A DNA stretch of 64,000 nucleotides from Brevundimonas lutea (GCF_003704105.1 NZ_QUOQ01000007.1:1-64000); one strand, 5' to 3'. Numbered from the stretch's first letter, positions 29,876-38,110 are shown. Program-made: numbers and translations. Notes: generated from the letters alone by a model not told the origin.

Positions 29876-30205
29876 ATGAGCGACGTCCCCAAAGTGAAGC
29901 TATCGCGCTTGCGCGAGATCGGCTGGTCCTTCTGGGACCCCATCGGTTTGCGGGAACTCAGCGACGGTGAGTGGCAAGATGGAGGAGCATGCGCTGACGA
30001 ATACGACGGTTATCTACTCCAAGTCGTGGGTCGATTGAGGCGCGGTGAGCCGCTTGCGGATGTGTCGGCTTACCTTGAGGACACCGAGGTCGGGCACATT
30101 GGACTGACCCGAAATCCAACGACCAGTTCTCGTGCGAGGGCGACGGTCGAGGCGATTTCCGACTACCTATCAAGCCTTCCGCCGGGCGCGTTGAAGGTGC
30201 GCTAA
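29876..30205 (+). CDS. Small orphan protein, DUF1871-like pattern
   Basis: The ATG at 29876 gives 109 aa starting MSDVPKVKLSRLREIGWSFW. The pattern WDPIGLRELSDG...DEYDGYLLQVVGRLRRGEPLADVSAYLEDTEVGHIGL resembles DUF1871-like or contact-immunity-type small alpha-helical proteins (WDPI..., EYD.Y...L). The match is by eye and weak. Its composition is less GC-rich than the core genes, and it lies in an accessory block. Confidence 0.6.
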   Translation: MSDVPKVKLSRLREIGWSFWDPIGLRELSDGEWQDGGACADEYDGYLLQVVGRLRRGEPLADVSAYLEDTEVGHIGLTRNPTTSSRARATVEAISDYLSSLPPGALKVR

Positions 30206-30401
30206 GGGTCGTAAGCGGTCATCAACTCCGTGCCGAAAACATGACTTCGAACGACGCCTCATGACCGCAAGCGCCGTTTCTCGCCTCCGCCATCGCGCGT
30301 AATCCTCTAACCGGCGGCGCCCGATCCCCGCCCCGCCGACCTCCCAGCCTCACCAGCGTCCAAATCTCCGACCCCCGTCCGGCAGGCCTCATGCTGGCGG
30401 C

Positions 30402-31505
30402 ATGACCTATGCCCTCCGATACATGCCCGACAGCCCGCCGCCCGACGATCTGGCGGAGCGCAACCGCCGAAGCCGCCTGCGCTGGGAGGCGGCCAAGAAG
30501 GAGTACCTGGCCGGCGAGACCGCCCGGGTGGTCTGCGCCCGCCACGACATGCCGCTGTCGACTTTCCGCCACCGCGCCAGCGTCGAGGGCTGGCGCCGCC
30601 GCGACGCCGACGATCTCCTGTCTTCTCCCCGCGTGCGGGGAGAAACCAACCCCTCTGGACCGAAGGGACAGAGGTCGATGAGGGGCCCCACCGACCGAGC
30701 CCCCATCACAGACATCCCCCCATCGTCTCCGGTCGCCGAGGCTCCCGGAGACACTTCCCCCCACACCGTGGGGGGAAGACAGGATGACGACCCCACCTAC
30801 GCCCGGCTCGCCGCCGACGCCCGGCGCCACATGGTCCGGGCCGTGCGCGCCGGCCGCCCGCTGGACGCCCAGCGCTGGCTGAAACTGACCCGCCAGTTCA
30901 CCGACCTCGCCGATCAGGAAACGAAAGCCGCCGAGCAGCAGGCCATCGCCTCGGCCGAGGCCGCCGACACCGCCGCCCGCGACGCCGGCGTCCTGATCGA
31001 CCTCGCCGGCCCCCTGCCCTTCGGCAAGCTCTCCGAGGACCAGCTGATCTACGCCGCCAACGCCCTCCGCCGCGCCATCGACAGCTGCGCCGCTCGCAAG
31101 CAAGCCGCTGAACGCGCGAGACAATCCGCCGAAATCCTGGACTCCCAACCCGAAAAAAGATTGGACTCTCCCCTTTCCTCCCCCGCCTGCGGGGGAGGGG
31201 GACCGCCCCCGGGTCCGAGCGAAGCTCGGCCCGAGGACAGGCTCCACGGTGGAGGGGGCGAGCCGCGCACGCCAGCGCCCGCCGCCCAGCCGCCGTCACC
31301 CTCGGGCTCGACCCGAGGGCCGGAAAAATCGCCCGCTCGTCCGCAGCCCCCCGAGCGCCGTCCTCTCCCCGGCGACGCCGAGGCGCCGCACACCCCGGCC
31401 CCCGCGCCGAGCCCTGCTGTGACGGCGGATCGCTTGCCTCCACCCCTCAACCGCGGCGTCGGCGCCTTCCGCCGGTCCGTCCCCCGCCCACCGCCGTTGG
31501 GTTAA
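30402..31505 (+). CDS. HTH-type hypothetical protein colonised by palindromic repeats
   Basis: The 367-aa frame (ATG 30402; 30423 is an alternative start) encodes an N-terminal HTH-like unit (RLRWEAAKKEYLAGETARVVCARHDMPLSTFRHRASVEGWRRRDADD), resembling terminase-small-subunit-type domains. A helical middle (YARLAADARRHMVRAVRAGRPLDAQRWLKLTRQFTDLAD...) follows at about 130-245. Between them lies a MITE-like element (30617-30783) read in frame. The Pro-rich C-terminus (from about 250) is mostly further repeats (31177-31256 and a CCCTCGGG hairpin near 31298). A related layout occurs at 49064-50221. The function is unknown. Confidence 0.65.
   Translation: MTYALRYMPDSPPPDDLAERNRRSRLRWEAAKKEYLAGETARVVCARHDMPLSTFRHRASVEGWRRRDADDLLSSPRVRGETNPSGPKGQRSMRGPTDRAPITDIPPSSPVAEAPGDTSPHTVGGRQDDDPTYARLAADARRHMVRAVRAGRPLDAQRWLKLTRQFTDLADQETKAAEQQAIASAEAADTAARDAGVLIDLAGPLPFGKLSEDQLIYAANALRRAIDSCAARKQAAERARQSAEILDSQPEKRLDSPLSSPACGGGGPPPGPSEARPEDRLHGGGGEPRTPAPAAQPPSPSGSTRGPEKSPARPQPPERRPLPGDAEAPHTPAPAPSPAVTADRLPPPLNRGVGAFRRSVPRPPPLG
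30617..30783. mobile_element. MITE-like palindromic element inside a coding frame
   Basis: The 167-bp element has terminal inverted repeats CCTGTCTTC (30617-30625) and GAAGACAGG (30775-30783). Next to each end is a strong hairpin: TTCTCCCCGC/GCGGGGAGAA at 30623-30644 and CTTCCCCCCAC/GTGGGGGGAAG at 30754-30778. It carries no gene and is translated as part of the surrounding ORF. No clear target duplication was seen. Confidence 0.72.
31177..31256. repeat. GGGGGAGG-type palindromic repeat inside the same frame
   Basis: CCTCCCCCGC/GCGGGGGAGG (31177-31198) forms a 10-bp hairpin, followed by a GGACCGCC...GGTGGAGGGGGCGA stretch. This layout is common in alphaproteobacterial intergenic repeats. Here it lies within the C-terminal half of the ORF at 30402. 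Confidence 0.68.
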
Positions 31506-31516
31506 CCGCGCCCTAA
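31502..31516 (+). promoter_or_regulatory. Candidate CtrA box upstream of the TPR protein
   Basis: TTAA-CCGCGCC-CTAA matches TTAA-N7-TTAA, the Caulobacter CtrA consensus, at seven of the eight fixed positions, 25 bp before the ATG at 31541. It overlaps the stop codon of the preceding frame. Confidence 0.45.
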
Positions 31517-31540
31517 CGCCTGATCGGCTCTAATCGCAGG

Positions 31541-34399
31541 ATGGCCGCCGCACCCGCCCGCCGGACGCTGCTCAGGACCACCGCGGCGCTGGGCGTCGCC
31601 GGTGCGGTCGCGCTCGCGCCCGCCACCCTGCCGGCCCAGTCGGGCGGCGGTCCGGTCGAGGTCCGGGTCGGCACCAACCCCGATTTCACCCGCGTCGAAT
31701 TCGCCGGCTCGGTCGGATCGCGGGCCGCCGTGCGCCGCGAGGGCCGGACCGTCGTCGTCCGCGTCGGCGCCACCGCCGCGCCCGATGTGGCCGAGCTCAA
31801 GATCAATCCCCCGGCCGGGGTCACGGCCGTCGCCACCCGCGCCGCCCCCGGCGGGTCGGAGGTGGTCTTCACCCTGGCCGAGGGTGCCGACGCGCGCAGC
31901 GGCCGGGCCGACGGCGCCGTCTATCTGAACCTCTACGCCACCGCCGCCGACGCGCCCGACGCCGGCGCCCGCCCGGCCGCGGTCACGGTCGCCGCCGACG
32001 CCTCGGCCGACCGCGTCAGCCTGGACTTCGACTGGGACCGGCCGGTCGGCGCCGCCGTGTTCCGGCGCGGCGAGGCGGTGTGGATCGTGTTCGACGCCGC
32101 CGCGCCCGCCGCCCTGCCCTCCGGCGCCTCCCTGGGCCCCGTGACCGACGCCAAGGTCACCCGGGGCGAGGACTGGACCGCCATTCGCCTGGCCGCGCCG
32201 AAGACTTTGGCTGTGGCGGCTTCGGCCGAGGGCGGCCGCTGGCGCGTGACCCTGGCCCCCACCGCCCTCGCCGCCTCGGGCGTGCGCCTGGTCCGCGACG
32301 ACGAGAGCGGCCCCACCGCCCTGGTCGCCCAGATGAGCGGCGCCGGCCGCGCCGTCTGGCTGACCGATCCGGTGATCGGCGACCGCTTCGCCGCCGTCAC
32401 CGCGCTCGGCCCCGCCAAGGGCCTCGGCGCCGGTCGGCGCACCGTGGACATGGCCCTGTTGCCGACCGCACAGGGTCTGGCCGTCCAGGCCGTGGCCGAC
32501 GATCTGACCGTGTCCGCCGACGGGGATCTGGTGCGTCTCGGCCGCCCGCGCGGCCTGACCCTGTCGGCCCCCTCCGCCGCGCTTGAGACGGCCGAGGCCC
32601 CCACCGACGCCCCGCGCCGCGCCGCCCTGCCCGCCCTGATCCTGACCGACTGGAGCGCGCTTCCGGCCGGGGGCTTCACCGCCCGTCACGATGCGCTTCA
32701 GGCCGCCGCCGCCGAAGAGACCATGCAGGCCCGCGAGGATCCGCGCGCGCCCATCGAAGCGCGGCTGGCGCTGGCCCGCTTCCTGGTCGGCTCGGGCCTC
32801 GGCTACGAGGCCATCGGCGTCCTGACCGCCCTGATCGAGGACAGCCCGGCCATGGCCGGCGAGGCCGAGGTGCGCGGCCTGCGTGGCGCCGCCCGCGTCG
32901 CCATCGGCCGCCTGGCCGAGTCCGAGACCGACTTCGCCAACGCCAGCCTGTCGGGCGACCCTTCGGCCAAGGTCTGGCAGGGCCATATCGCCGCCCAGCA
33001 GGGCGACTGGGCCGCCGCGCGTCAGGCCTTCGCCGCCGGCGCCCGCGCCGTGGACCAGTTCCCCGCCGCCTGGCGCGCCCGGTTCGCTGCGTCCCACGCC
33101 CTGGCCGCGCTGGAGACCGGTGACCTGGCCGCGGCTCATTCCCTGCTGGCCTACGCCTTCGCCCAGGACGCCCCGGCCCCGGACCAGCTGGCCGCCCGCC
33201 TGGTCCAGGCCCGACTGTTCGAGCTGGAGGGTCAGGGCGACCGGGCCCTGGCCGTCTTCGCCGCCGTGGCTCGCGCCCCGCTGGACGGCATCGCCACCCC
33301 GGCCAAGCTGGGCCAGACGCGGCTGGAGCTGGCCCGAAACGCCATCAAGCCCGAGGAGGCCGCCGCCCGGCTGGAGCCGCTGCGCTGGCGCTGGCGCGGC
33401 GACGCCACCGAACTGGCCGTGATCCGCACCCTGGGCGACATCTATCTGTCCCAGGGCCGCTATCGAGAGGCGCTGGAGGCGTTGCGCGGCGCCGGCCGTC
33501 GCCTTCCCGACCTGCCCGAGGCGGTCGAGCTGCAGAACGACCTCGCGGCCGCCTTCCGCGCCCTGTTCCTGGAGGGCGGCGTCGACGGGCTGGAGCCGGT
33601 CCAGGCGCTGGCCCTGTTCTACGACTTCCGCGAGCTGACGCCCGTGGGCGCCGAGGGCGACGACATGGTGCGGCGTCTGGCCCGCCGCCTGATCGACGTC
33701 GACCTCCTGACCCCCGCCGCCGAACTGCTGCAACACCAGGTCGACAACCGCCTGGACGGCGTGGCCAAGGCCCAGGTCGCCACCGATCTGGCCGGCGTCT
33801 ATCTGATGAACCGCCAGCCCGAGCAGGCGCTGCAGACCATCTGGGCGACCCGCACCACCCTCCTGCCTACCGCCCTGAACAGTGAGCGTCGCGCGCTCGA
33901 GGCCCGCGCCCTGGCGGATCTCGGCCGCTTCGATCACGCGCTGGAGCTGCTGGAGGCGGACAACTCCACGGCCGCCACCGCCGTGCGCGCCGACGTCCGC
34001 TGGCGGCGCCAGGACTGGGCCGAGGCCGCCGCCCTCTATGAACGCCTGCTGGCCGGTCGCGAGGGCGGAGCGCTGACGCCGGAGGAGGAGAGCCGCCTGA
34101 TCCGCGCCGGCGTCGGCTACACCCTGGCCCGCGATCCCAGCGGCGTGGCGCGGCTGTCGGGCCGCTATGGCGATCTGATCGAGGGGGCCCGATCGGCGCC
34201 GGCCCTGCGCATCGCGCTCGACACCGGCGGCGAGGTCTCGGTCGCCGATCTGCAACAGGTCACCGCCCGGGCCGACACCTTCACCGGGTGGGTCGCGGCC
34301 CAGAAGGCGGCCTGGCGCGAAAAGACCGGCGCGAGCGCTGAGCCCGGCCGGTCCTCGGATACCCGTCAGGCGGCGGCTGAAACCAGCGCGGCCGCCTGA
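31541..34399 (+). CDS. Exported TPR-repeat protein next to flagellar genes
   Basis: The 952-aa protein has a Tat-like or Sec signal (ARRTLLRTTAALGVAGAVALAPATLPAQ), then a beta-rich N-terminal part (about 35-350; VEVRVGTNPDFTRVEFAGSVGSRAAV) with AMIN-like character, then a long series of helical TPR-type repeats (about 390-900), many with A-L-G-D/Y spacing, and a disordered tail. It probably scaffolds an envelope complex. The location beside fliOP and flgBC-fliE and the CtrA-like box suggest a flagellar or polar role, which is inference only. Confidence 0.78.
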   Translation: MAAAPARRTLLRTTAALGVAGAVALAPATLPAQSGGGPVEVRVGTNPDFTRVEFAGSVGSRAAVRREGRTVVVRVGATAAPDVAELKINPPAGVTAVATRAAPGGSEVVFTLAEGADARSGRADGAVYLNLYATAADAPDAGARPAAVTVAADASADRVSLDFDWDRPVGAAVFRRGEAVWIVFDAAAPAALPSGASLGPVTDAKVTRGEDWTAIRLAAPKTLAVAASAEGGRWRVTLAPTALAASGVRLVRDDESGPTALVAQMSGAGRAVWLTDPVIGDRFAAVTALGPAKGLGAGRRTVDMALLPTAQGLAVQAVADDLTVSADGDLVRLGRPRGLTLSAPSAALETAEAPTDAPRRAALPALILTDWSALPAGGFTARHDALQAAAAEETMQAREDPRAPIEARLALARFLVGSGLGYEAIGVLTALIEDSPAMAGEAEVRGLRGAARVAIGRLAESETDFANASLSGDPSAKVWQGHIAAQQGDWAAARQAFAAGARAVDQFPAAWRARFAASHALAALETGDLAAAHSLLAYAFAQDAPAPDQLAARLVQARLFELEGQGDRALAVFAAVARAPLDGIATPAKLGQTRLELARNAIKPEEAAARLEPLRWRWRGDATELAVIRTLGDIYLSQGRYREALEALRGAGRRLPDLPEAVELQNDLAAAFRALFLEGGVDGLEPVQALALFYDFRELTPVGAEGDDMVRRLARRLIDVDLLTPAAELLQHQVDNRLDGVAKAQVATDLAGVYLMNRQPEQALQTIWATRTTLLPTALNSERRALEARALADLGRFDHALELLEADNSTAATAVRADVRWRRQDWAEAAALYERLLAGREGGALTPEEESRLIRAGVGYTLARDPSGVARLSGRYGDLIEGARSAPALRIALDTGGEVSVADLQQVTARADTFTGWVAAQKAAWREKTGASAEPGRSSDTRQAAAETSAAA

Positions 34400-34412
34400 T
34401 GATCAGGATCGC

Positions 34413-34688
34413 TTAGCCGTTGACGGCGTCTTTCAGGGGCTTGGACACGCGGAAGCGGACCGCCTTGGAAGCCGGAATCTTGATGGTGGCGCCGGTGGCC
34501 GGGTTGCGGCCTTCGCGGGCGGCGCGGTCGGCGGTGTCGAACACGCCCAGGTTCGAGATGCGCACGTCGCCGCCGGACTTTAGCGAGGCGTGAATGGACT
34601 TCACCAGCGAGTCGAGAACGCGGCCCGTGTCGGCTTGCGACACACCGGAGGCCTTGGCGACGGCGGCGATGAGTTCGGCTTGGGTCAT
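34413..34688 (-). CDS. HU-family DNA-binding protein
   Basis: The 91-aa protein starts MTQAELIAAVAKASGVSQ and has the HU arm with GRNPATGATIKIPASKAVRFRVSK, where the Pro that intercalates DNA lies at the arm tip. HU dimers bend DNA and package the nucleoid. It sits between the TPR gene (convergent) and fliP but is a housekeeping gene. Confidence 0.96.
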   Translation of the reverse strand: MTQAELIAAVAKASGVSQADTGRVLDSLVKSIHASLKSGGDVRISNLGVFDTADRAAREGRNPATGATIKIPASKAVRFRVSKPLKDAVNG

Positions 34689-34858
34689 GGTCGTTTCCAG
34701 TAGCGTCGCCGTCCCCGGCGATCAGGTTGCGTTTCCAGCCCGCCAGGCGCGGCGCCGAGGGCGAAACCTCGACTCGCCGGCGAGCGGACGCCCGATATTC
34801 CGCCGAAATCGCCGCGTGGCAAGGGTCCGGGCCGAATTGGGGCGCATTTCAGGCGTGG

Positions 34859-35668
34859 TCAGCCCGTCCCCGCCCCTCGTTGGAAGCTCTCGACCAGCGA
34901 TCCCGCCACCAGCCGCCAGCCGTCGACCAGCACGAAAAAGATCAGCTTAAACGGGAGGCTGACGATCACCGGCGGCAGCATCATCATGCCCATGCTCATC
35001 AGCACCGAGGCCACCACCAGGTCGATCACCAGGAAGGGGACGAACAGCAGGAAGCCGATCTCGAAGGCCCGTTTCAGCTCCGAGATCATAAACGCCGGGG
35101 TCACCACGCGAAGCGGCAGATCCTGGGCGCTCTCGGGAACCTCGACGTTGGACAGGCGGGTGAACAGGGCCAGATCGTCCTGATCCACCTGGCCCAGCAT
35201 GAAGGTCTTGACCGGCTCGGAGGCGGCGTCGAACGCCTGCGGCAGCTCCATCTGCTGATCCATCAGCGGCCGGATGCCGCTGTCGTAGGCGTCCTGCCAG
35301 GTCGGGGCCATGACGATGGCGGACAGGAACAGGGCCAGGGATACAAGCACGGCGTTGGGCGGCGACTGCTGAAGCCCCAGGGCGGTCCTGAGCAGGCTCA
35401 GCACCACCACGATGCGCACGAAGCTGGTGGTCATGATCACGATCGACGGCGCCAGCGACAGCACGGTCACCAGCCCCACCAGCTGCACCACCCGCTCGGT
35501 CAGGCCCGCCCCGGTGCCGAGATCGACATTGATCGCCGATCCGCCGGACTGCGCCACCTCCTGCGCCAGGGCGCCCAGCGGCCAGATCAGGCACAGGGCC
35601 GTGACGATCAGCGACAGCAGGGCGGCGCGCTTGAGCTCGGCGCGGGTGGGGAGCGCCAGCATGCTCAC
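34859..35668 (-). CDS. fliP: Flagellar type III export gate protein FliP
   Basis: The 269-aa protein has an N-terminal signal-type helix, then the FliP core: SLAPSIVIMTTSFVRIVVVLSLLRTALGLQQSPPNAVL, a periplasmic loop and a C-terminal pair of helices with GFLLFVPFLVIDLVVASVLMSMGMMMLPP. FliP, FliQ and FliR form the export channel. The GTG at 35668 overlaps the fliO stop (GTGA); an ATG at 35662 is the alternative start. It is co-transcribed with fliO. The fliQ and fliR genes are not adjacent. Confidence 0.95.
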   Translation of the reverse strand: MSMLALPTRAELKRAALLSLIVTALCLIWPLGALAQEVAQSGGSAINVDLGTGAGLTERVVQLVGLVTVLSLAPSIVIMTTSFVRIVVVLSLLRTALGLQQSPPNAVLVSLALFLSAIVMAPTWQDAYDSGIRPLMDQQMELPQAFDAASEPVKTFMLGQVDQDDLALFTRLSNVEVPESAQDLPLRVVTPAFMISELKRAFEIGFLLFVPFLVIDLVVASVLMSMGMMMLPPVIVSLPFKLIFFVLVDGWRLVAGSLVESFQRGAGTG

Positions 35669-35937
35669 GGCTTGCCGTCCCCGCGCGGCTCGATCAGCTC
35701 TTTGCCTTCGCCCAGCAGGATCAGCCGCTCCTCGGCGTCGACCCGAACCAGCACCAGACGGCGGGCCGGGTCGAGCACCAGGGTCTCGACCACCTGCATG
35801 CGGCGCTCGCCCTTGTGGGCGCTCATCCTGGCCATCAGCTGGGGCAGGTAACGGCGCGACGCCCAGGCGGCCAGGCCGATCAGGCCCAGGGTGATCGCCA
35901 GGCTCAGCACGCCGCGCAACAGGTCCAGAAAGGTCAT
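35665..35937 (-). CDS. fliO: Flagellar export gate assembly protein FliO
   Basis: The 90-aa protein has one TM helix at about 8-28 (VLSLAITLGLIGLAAWASRRYLP) and a short cytoplasmic domain with RMQVVETLVLDPARRLVLVRVDAEERLILLGEG, the FliO signature. FliO helps FliP fold. It is upstream of fliP and divergent from flgB; the shared region holds CtrA-type sites. Confidence 0.9.
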   Translation of the reverse strand: MTFLDLLRGVLSLAITLGLIGLAAWASRRYLPQLMARMSAHKGERRMQVVETLVLDPARRLVLVRVDAEERLILLGEGKELIEPRGDGKP

Positions 35938-36000
35938 CGCCGCCCCGGTCGGCGCGACCCTCGCGGTCGACGCCCTCGACCCTCCATCGACCGAACGTGG

Positions 36001-36036
36001 TTAACGGCGGGTTAGGGGAAACCCATTCTTAACCAT
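36001..36036. promoter_or_regulatory. CtrA-type sites between fliO and flgB
   Basis: TTAA-CGGCGGG-TTAG at 36001-36015 is one base away from the full CtrA consensus TTAA-N7-TTAA. A second half-site, TTAACCAT, lies at 36029-36036. In Caulobacter, class II flagellar genes including fliOP are CtrA-activated, so the shared region likely controls both clusters. Confidence 0.6.
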
Positions 36037-36091
36037 ACAGGCGGCAGTTTCTGCCGGGGCGCCACGTCGGGCGACCTGTGCGGGGACATCC

Positions 36092-36502
36092 ATGTCCATC
36101 ACCGATCTGCCGATCTTCGACCAGATTCGCGGCCGCCTGACCTGGCTGGGTGAGCGCCAGCGGGTCATCGCCCAGAACGTCGCCAACGCCGATACGCCCG
36201 GCTACGGCGCGCGTGACATCGCCGCCCCGTCCGATTTCGCCCAGGCGCTGCGCATGACCTCGTCCGGCGTCTCGCTGGCTCGCACCAGCGCCGCCCACAT
36301 CCCGGCCCAGTCGGCCTCCGCCCCGCGCATGGCCAATCAGGCCGCGCCGGATTCCGAGACCACCCTCGACGGCAACTCGGTCGTGGTCGAGGAGCAGATG
36401 CTGAAGATGGCCGAAAGCCGCATGGCCCACGACGCCGCCATCGGCCTGTATCAGAAGTCGCTGGCCATGATCCGCCTGGCCGCCAAGCCGCCCGGCCGCT
36501 GA
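36092..36502 (+). CDS. flgB: Flagellar proximal rod protein FlgB
   Basis: The 136-aa protein has the rod N-terminal motif RQRVIAQNVANADTPGYGARD (about 26-46) and a C-terminal helix VEEQMLKMAESRMAHDAAIGLYQKSLAMIR typical of axial proteins. It is the first gene of flgB-flgC-fliE with short gaps. It forms the proximal rod between the MS ring and the distal rod. Confidence 0.94.
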   Translation: MSITDLPIFDQIRGRLTWLGERQRVIAQNVANADTPGYGARDIAAPSDFAQALRMTSSGVSLARTSAAHIPAQSASAPRMANQAAPDSETTLDGNSVVVEEQMLKMAESRMAHDAAIGLYQKSLAMIRLAAKPPGR

Positions 36503-36517
36503 CCTTAGGAGACGCCG

Positions 36518-36937
36518 ATGCCCGATCCCGTCGCGCCCAACAATCCGACCATGGCGGTCGCCGCCTCGGCCCTGCGCGCTCAGCAGTCGCGTATGCGGGT
36601 CATCGCCGAGAACATCGCCAACGCCAACTCGACCGCCCGCACGCCCGGCGGCGAACCCTATCGGCGCCAGACCCCGGTGTTCGAGACCGCCAACGTCGCC
36701 GGCGCCACCGGTGTCGTCCTGGCCGAGGTCCGGCCGGACATGAAGGACTTCAAGAAGGAGTACGACCCCTCGCACCCGGCCGCCGACGCCGACGGCTATG
36801 TGCTGCGCCCCAATGTCGAGACCCTGGTCGAATCCATGGACATGCGCGAGGCCCAGCGCGCCTACGAGGCCAATCTGAACGTGATCGAGACGGCCCGGGC
36901 CATGGAGACCCGCACCCTCGACCTGCTGAAGCGCTGA
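36518..36937 (+). CDS. flgC: Flagellar proximal rod protein FlgC
   Basis: The 139-aa protein has RMRVIAENIANANSTARTPGGEPYRRQ near 25-50 (rod motif) and a C-terminal NVETLVESMDMREAQRAYEANLNVIETARAM helix. AGGAG lies before its ATG, 15 bp after flgB. It is part of the inner rod. Confidence 0.95.
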   Translation: MPDPVAPNNPTMAVAASALRAQQSRMRVIAENIANANSTARTPGGEPYRRQTPVFETANVAGATGVVLAEVRPDMKDFKKEYDPSHPAADADGYVLRPNVETLVESMDMREAQRAYEANLNVIETARAMETRTLDLLKR

Positions 36938-36948
36938 GGAGCTAGGCC

Positions 36949-37248
36949 ATGAACCCCTTGATGGCGGCCAAAGCCTATCAGGCGATCCAGGGCGGCGCCC
37001 TGCCGACCGGCGCCGCGACGCCCACAGCCGCGCCCGGCTTTGGCGAGATCCTTTCCGGCGTGATGGACCAGACCACGGCCGCCACCCGCGCCGCCGAGAC
37101 CCAGATGACCGCCCAGATCCAGGGCCGTGGCGAGCTGATCGACGTGGTCACCGCCGTGGCCTCGGCCGAGGCCTCGCTGGAAACCGTCATGGCCGTCCGC
37201 GACCAGGTCATCTCCGCCTATCAGGAGATCATGCGCATGCCGATCTGA
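36949..37248 (+). CDS. fliE: Flagellar MS-ring/rod adaptor FliE
   Basis: The 99-aa protein has a disordered N-terminus and the family C-terminal helix ELIDVVTAVASAEASLETVMAVRDQVISAYQEIMRMPI. FliE links the MS ring (FliF) to the rod. It is 11 bp after flgC, completing the usual order flgB-flgC-fliE. Confidence 0.95.
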   Translation: MNPLMAAKAYQAIQGGALPTGAATPTAAPGFGEILSGVMDQTTAATRAAETQMTAQIQGRGELIDVVTAVASAEASLETVMAVRDQVISAYQEIMRMPI

Positions 37249-37282
37249 TCGGCGAGACTCCCCAATCCCGGTTACGCCAGTC

Positions 37283-37307
37283 GGAACCTTGGCCATGGCG
37301 CGGCGTT
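37283..37307 (+). promoter_or_regulatory. EcfG/SigT-type general stress promoter
   Basis: GGAAC at 37283-37287 and CGTT at 37304-37307 with a 16-base spacer match the EcfG consensus exactly. It lies 41 bp before the ATG of the OmpA lipoprotein, an ideal position. Confidence 0.75.
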
Positions 37308-37347
37308 TCGGCGCGGGCTGGGTCGGGAACAAACAAGGGATTCTCTC

Positions 37348-38019
37348 ATGCGCAAGAATATCATCCTCGTCGCCGTCAGCGGCGCCGCCATGCTGGCCGC
37401 CGCCTGCACCACGACCGATCCCTACCGCTCGGACGCGCCGCGCAACAACACCGTCCGGGGCGGCATCATCGGCGCCATCGGCGGCGCGGCCCTGGGCTAT
37501 CTGACCAACACCAACAACTCCGAGGAAGGCCGCAAGAACGCCCTGATCGGCGCCGGCATCGGCGCCTTGGGCGGCGCGGCCGTCGGCCAGTACATGGACC
37601 GCCAGCAGCGCGCCATGGAGGCCGAACTGTCGGGTTCGGGCGTCGGCGTTGCGCGCCAGGGCGACAATCTGGTCCTGCGCATGCCGTCGGACGTGACCTT
37701 CGCCACCAACCAGTCGAACATCGATCCCCGCTTCCTGTCGACCCTGGATGACGTGGCGGGCATTCTTCAGGAATATGATCGCTCGGTCGTCGATGTCATC
37801 GGCCACACCGATTCGACCGGCGGCGACGCCATCAACCAGCCGCTGTCCGAGCGTCGGGCGCTGTCGGTGGCCGATTATCTGATCAGCCGCGGCGTGCTGC
37901 GCGACCGCCTGTACGTGGCCGGCAATTCCAGCCGCAATCCGGTGGCCAGCAACGACAGCCCGGACGGTCGCGCCCAGAACCGGCGCGTCGAAATCCTGAT
38001 CCGGCCGCTGACCGCCTGA
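37348..38019 (+). CDS. OmpA-family lipoprotein with glycine-zipper (YiaD-like)
   Basis: The 223-aa protein has a lipobox ending LAAAC (Cys near residue 20), a glycine-zipper segment GGIIGAIGGAALGYLTN...GAGIGALGGAAVGQYM (about 35-85) and a C-terminal OmpA/MotB peptidoglycan-binding domain with VVDVIGHTDSTGGDAINQPLSERRALSVADYL and NRRVEI. It anchors the outer membrane to peptidoglycan. The promoter before it suggests induction in stress or stationary phase. Confidence 0.92.
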   Translation: MRKNIILVAVSGAAMLAAACTTTDPYRSDAPRNNTVRGGIIGAIGGAALGYLTNTNNSEEGRKNALIGAGIGALGGAAVGQYMDRQQRAMEAELSGSGVGVARQGDNLVLRMPSDVTFATNQSNIDPRFLSTLDDVAGILQEYDRSVVDVIGHTDSTGGDAINQPLSERRALSVADYLISRGVLRDRLYVAGNSSRNPVASNDSPDGRAQNRRVEILIRPLTA

Positions 38020-38079
38020 CACGTGTCAGACCACGATCGTTCGGTCGAGGGAGCCTCGCTTCCTTAGCCGAGAGACAGG

Positions 38080-38110
38080 AGGGCGGCGTCCACGCGGGCG
38101 CCGCCCTCTT
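38080..38110 (+). terminator. Hairpin terminator after the OmpA lipoprotein
   Basis: A 9-bp stem AGGGCGGCG/CGCCGCCCT (38080-38088 and 38099-38107) with a 10-base loop is followed by CTT. The T-run is short, so strength is uncertain. Confidence 0.65.

Noticed and set aside
31502-34255. 917-aa frame antisense to the TPR protein
   Set aside because: Its composition is Gly/Gln/Ala-rich with no motifs, typical of a shadow frame; the plus-strand protein has a signal peptide and TPR pattern.
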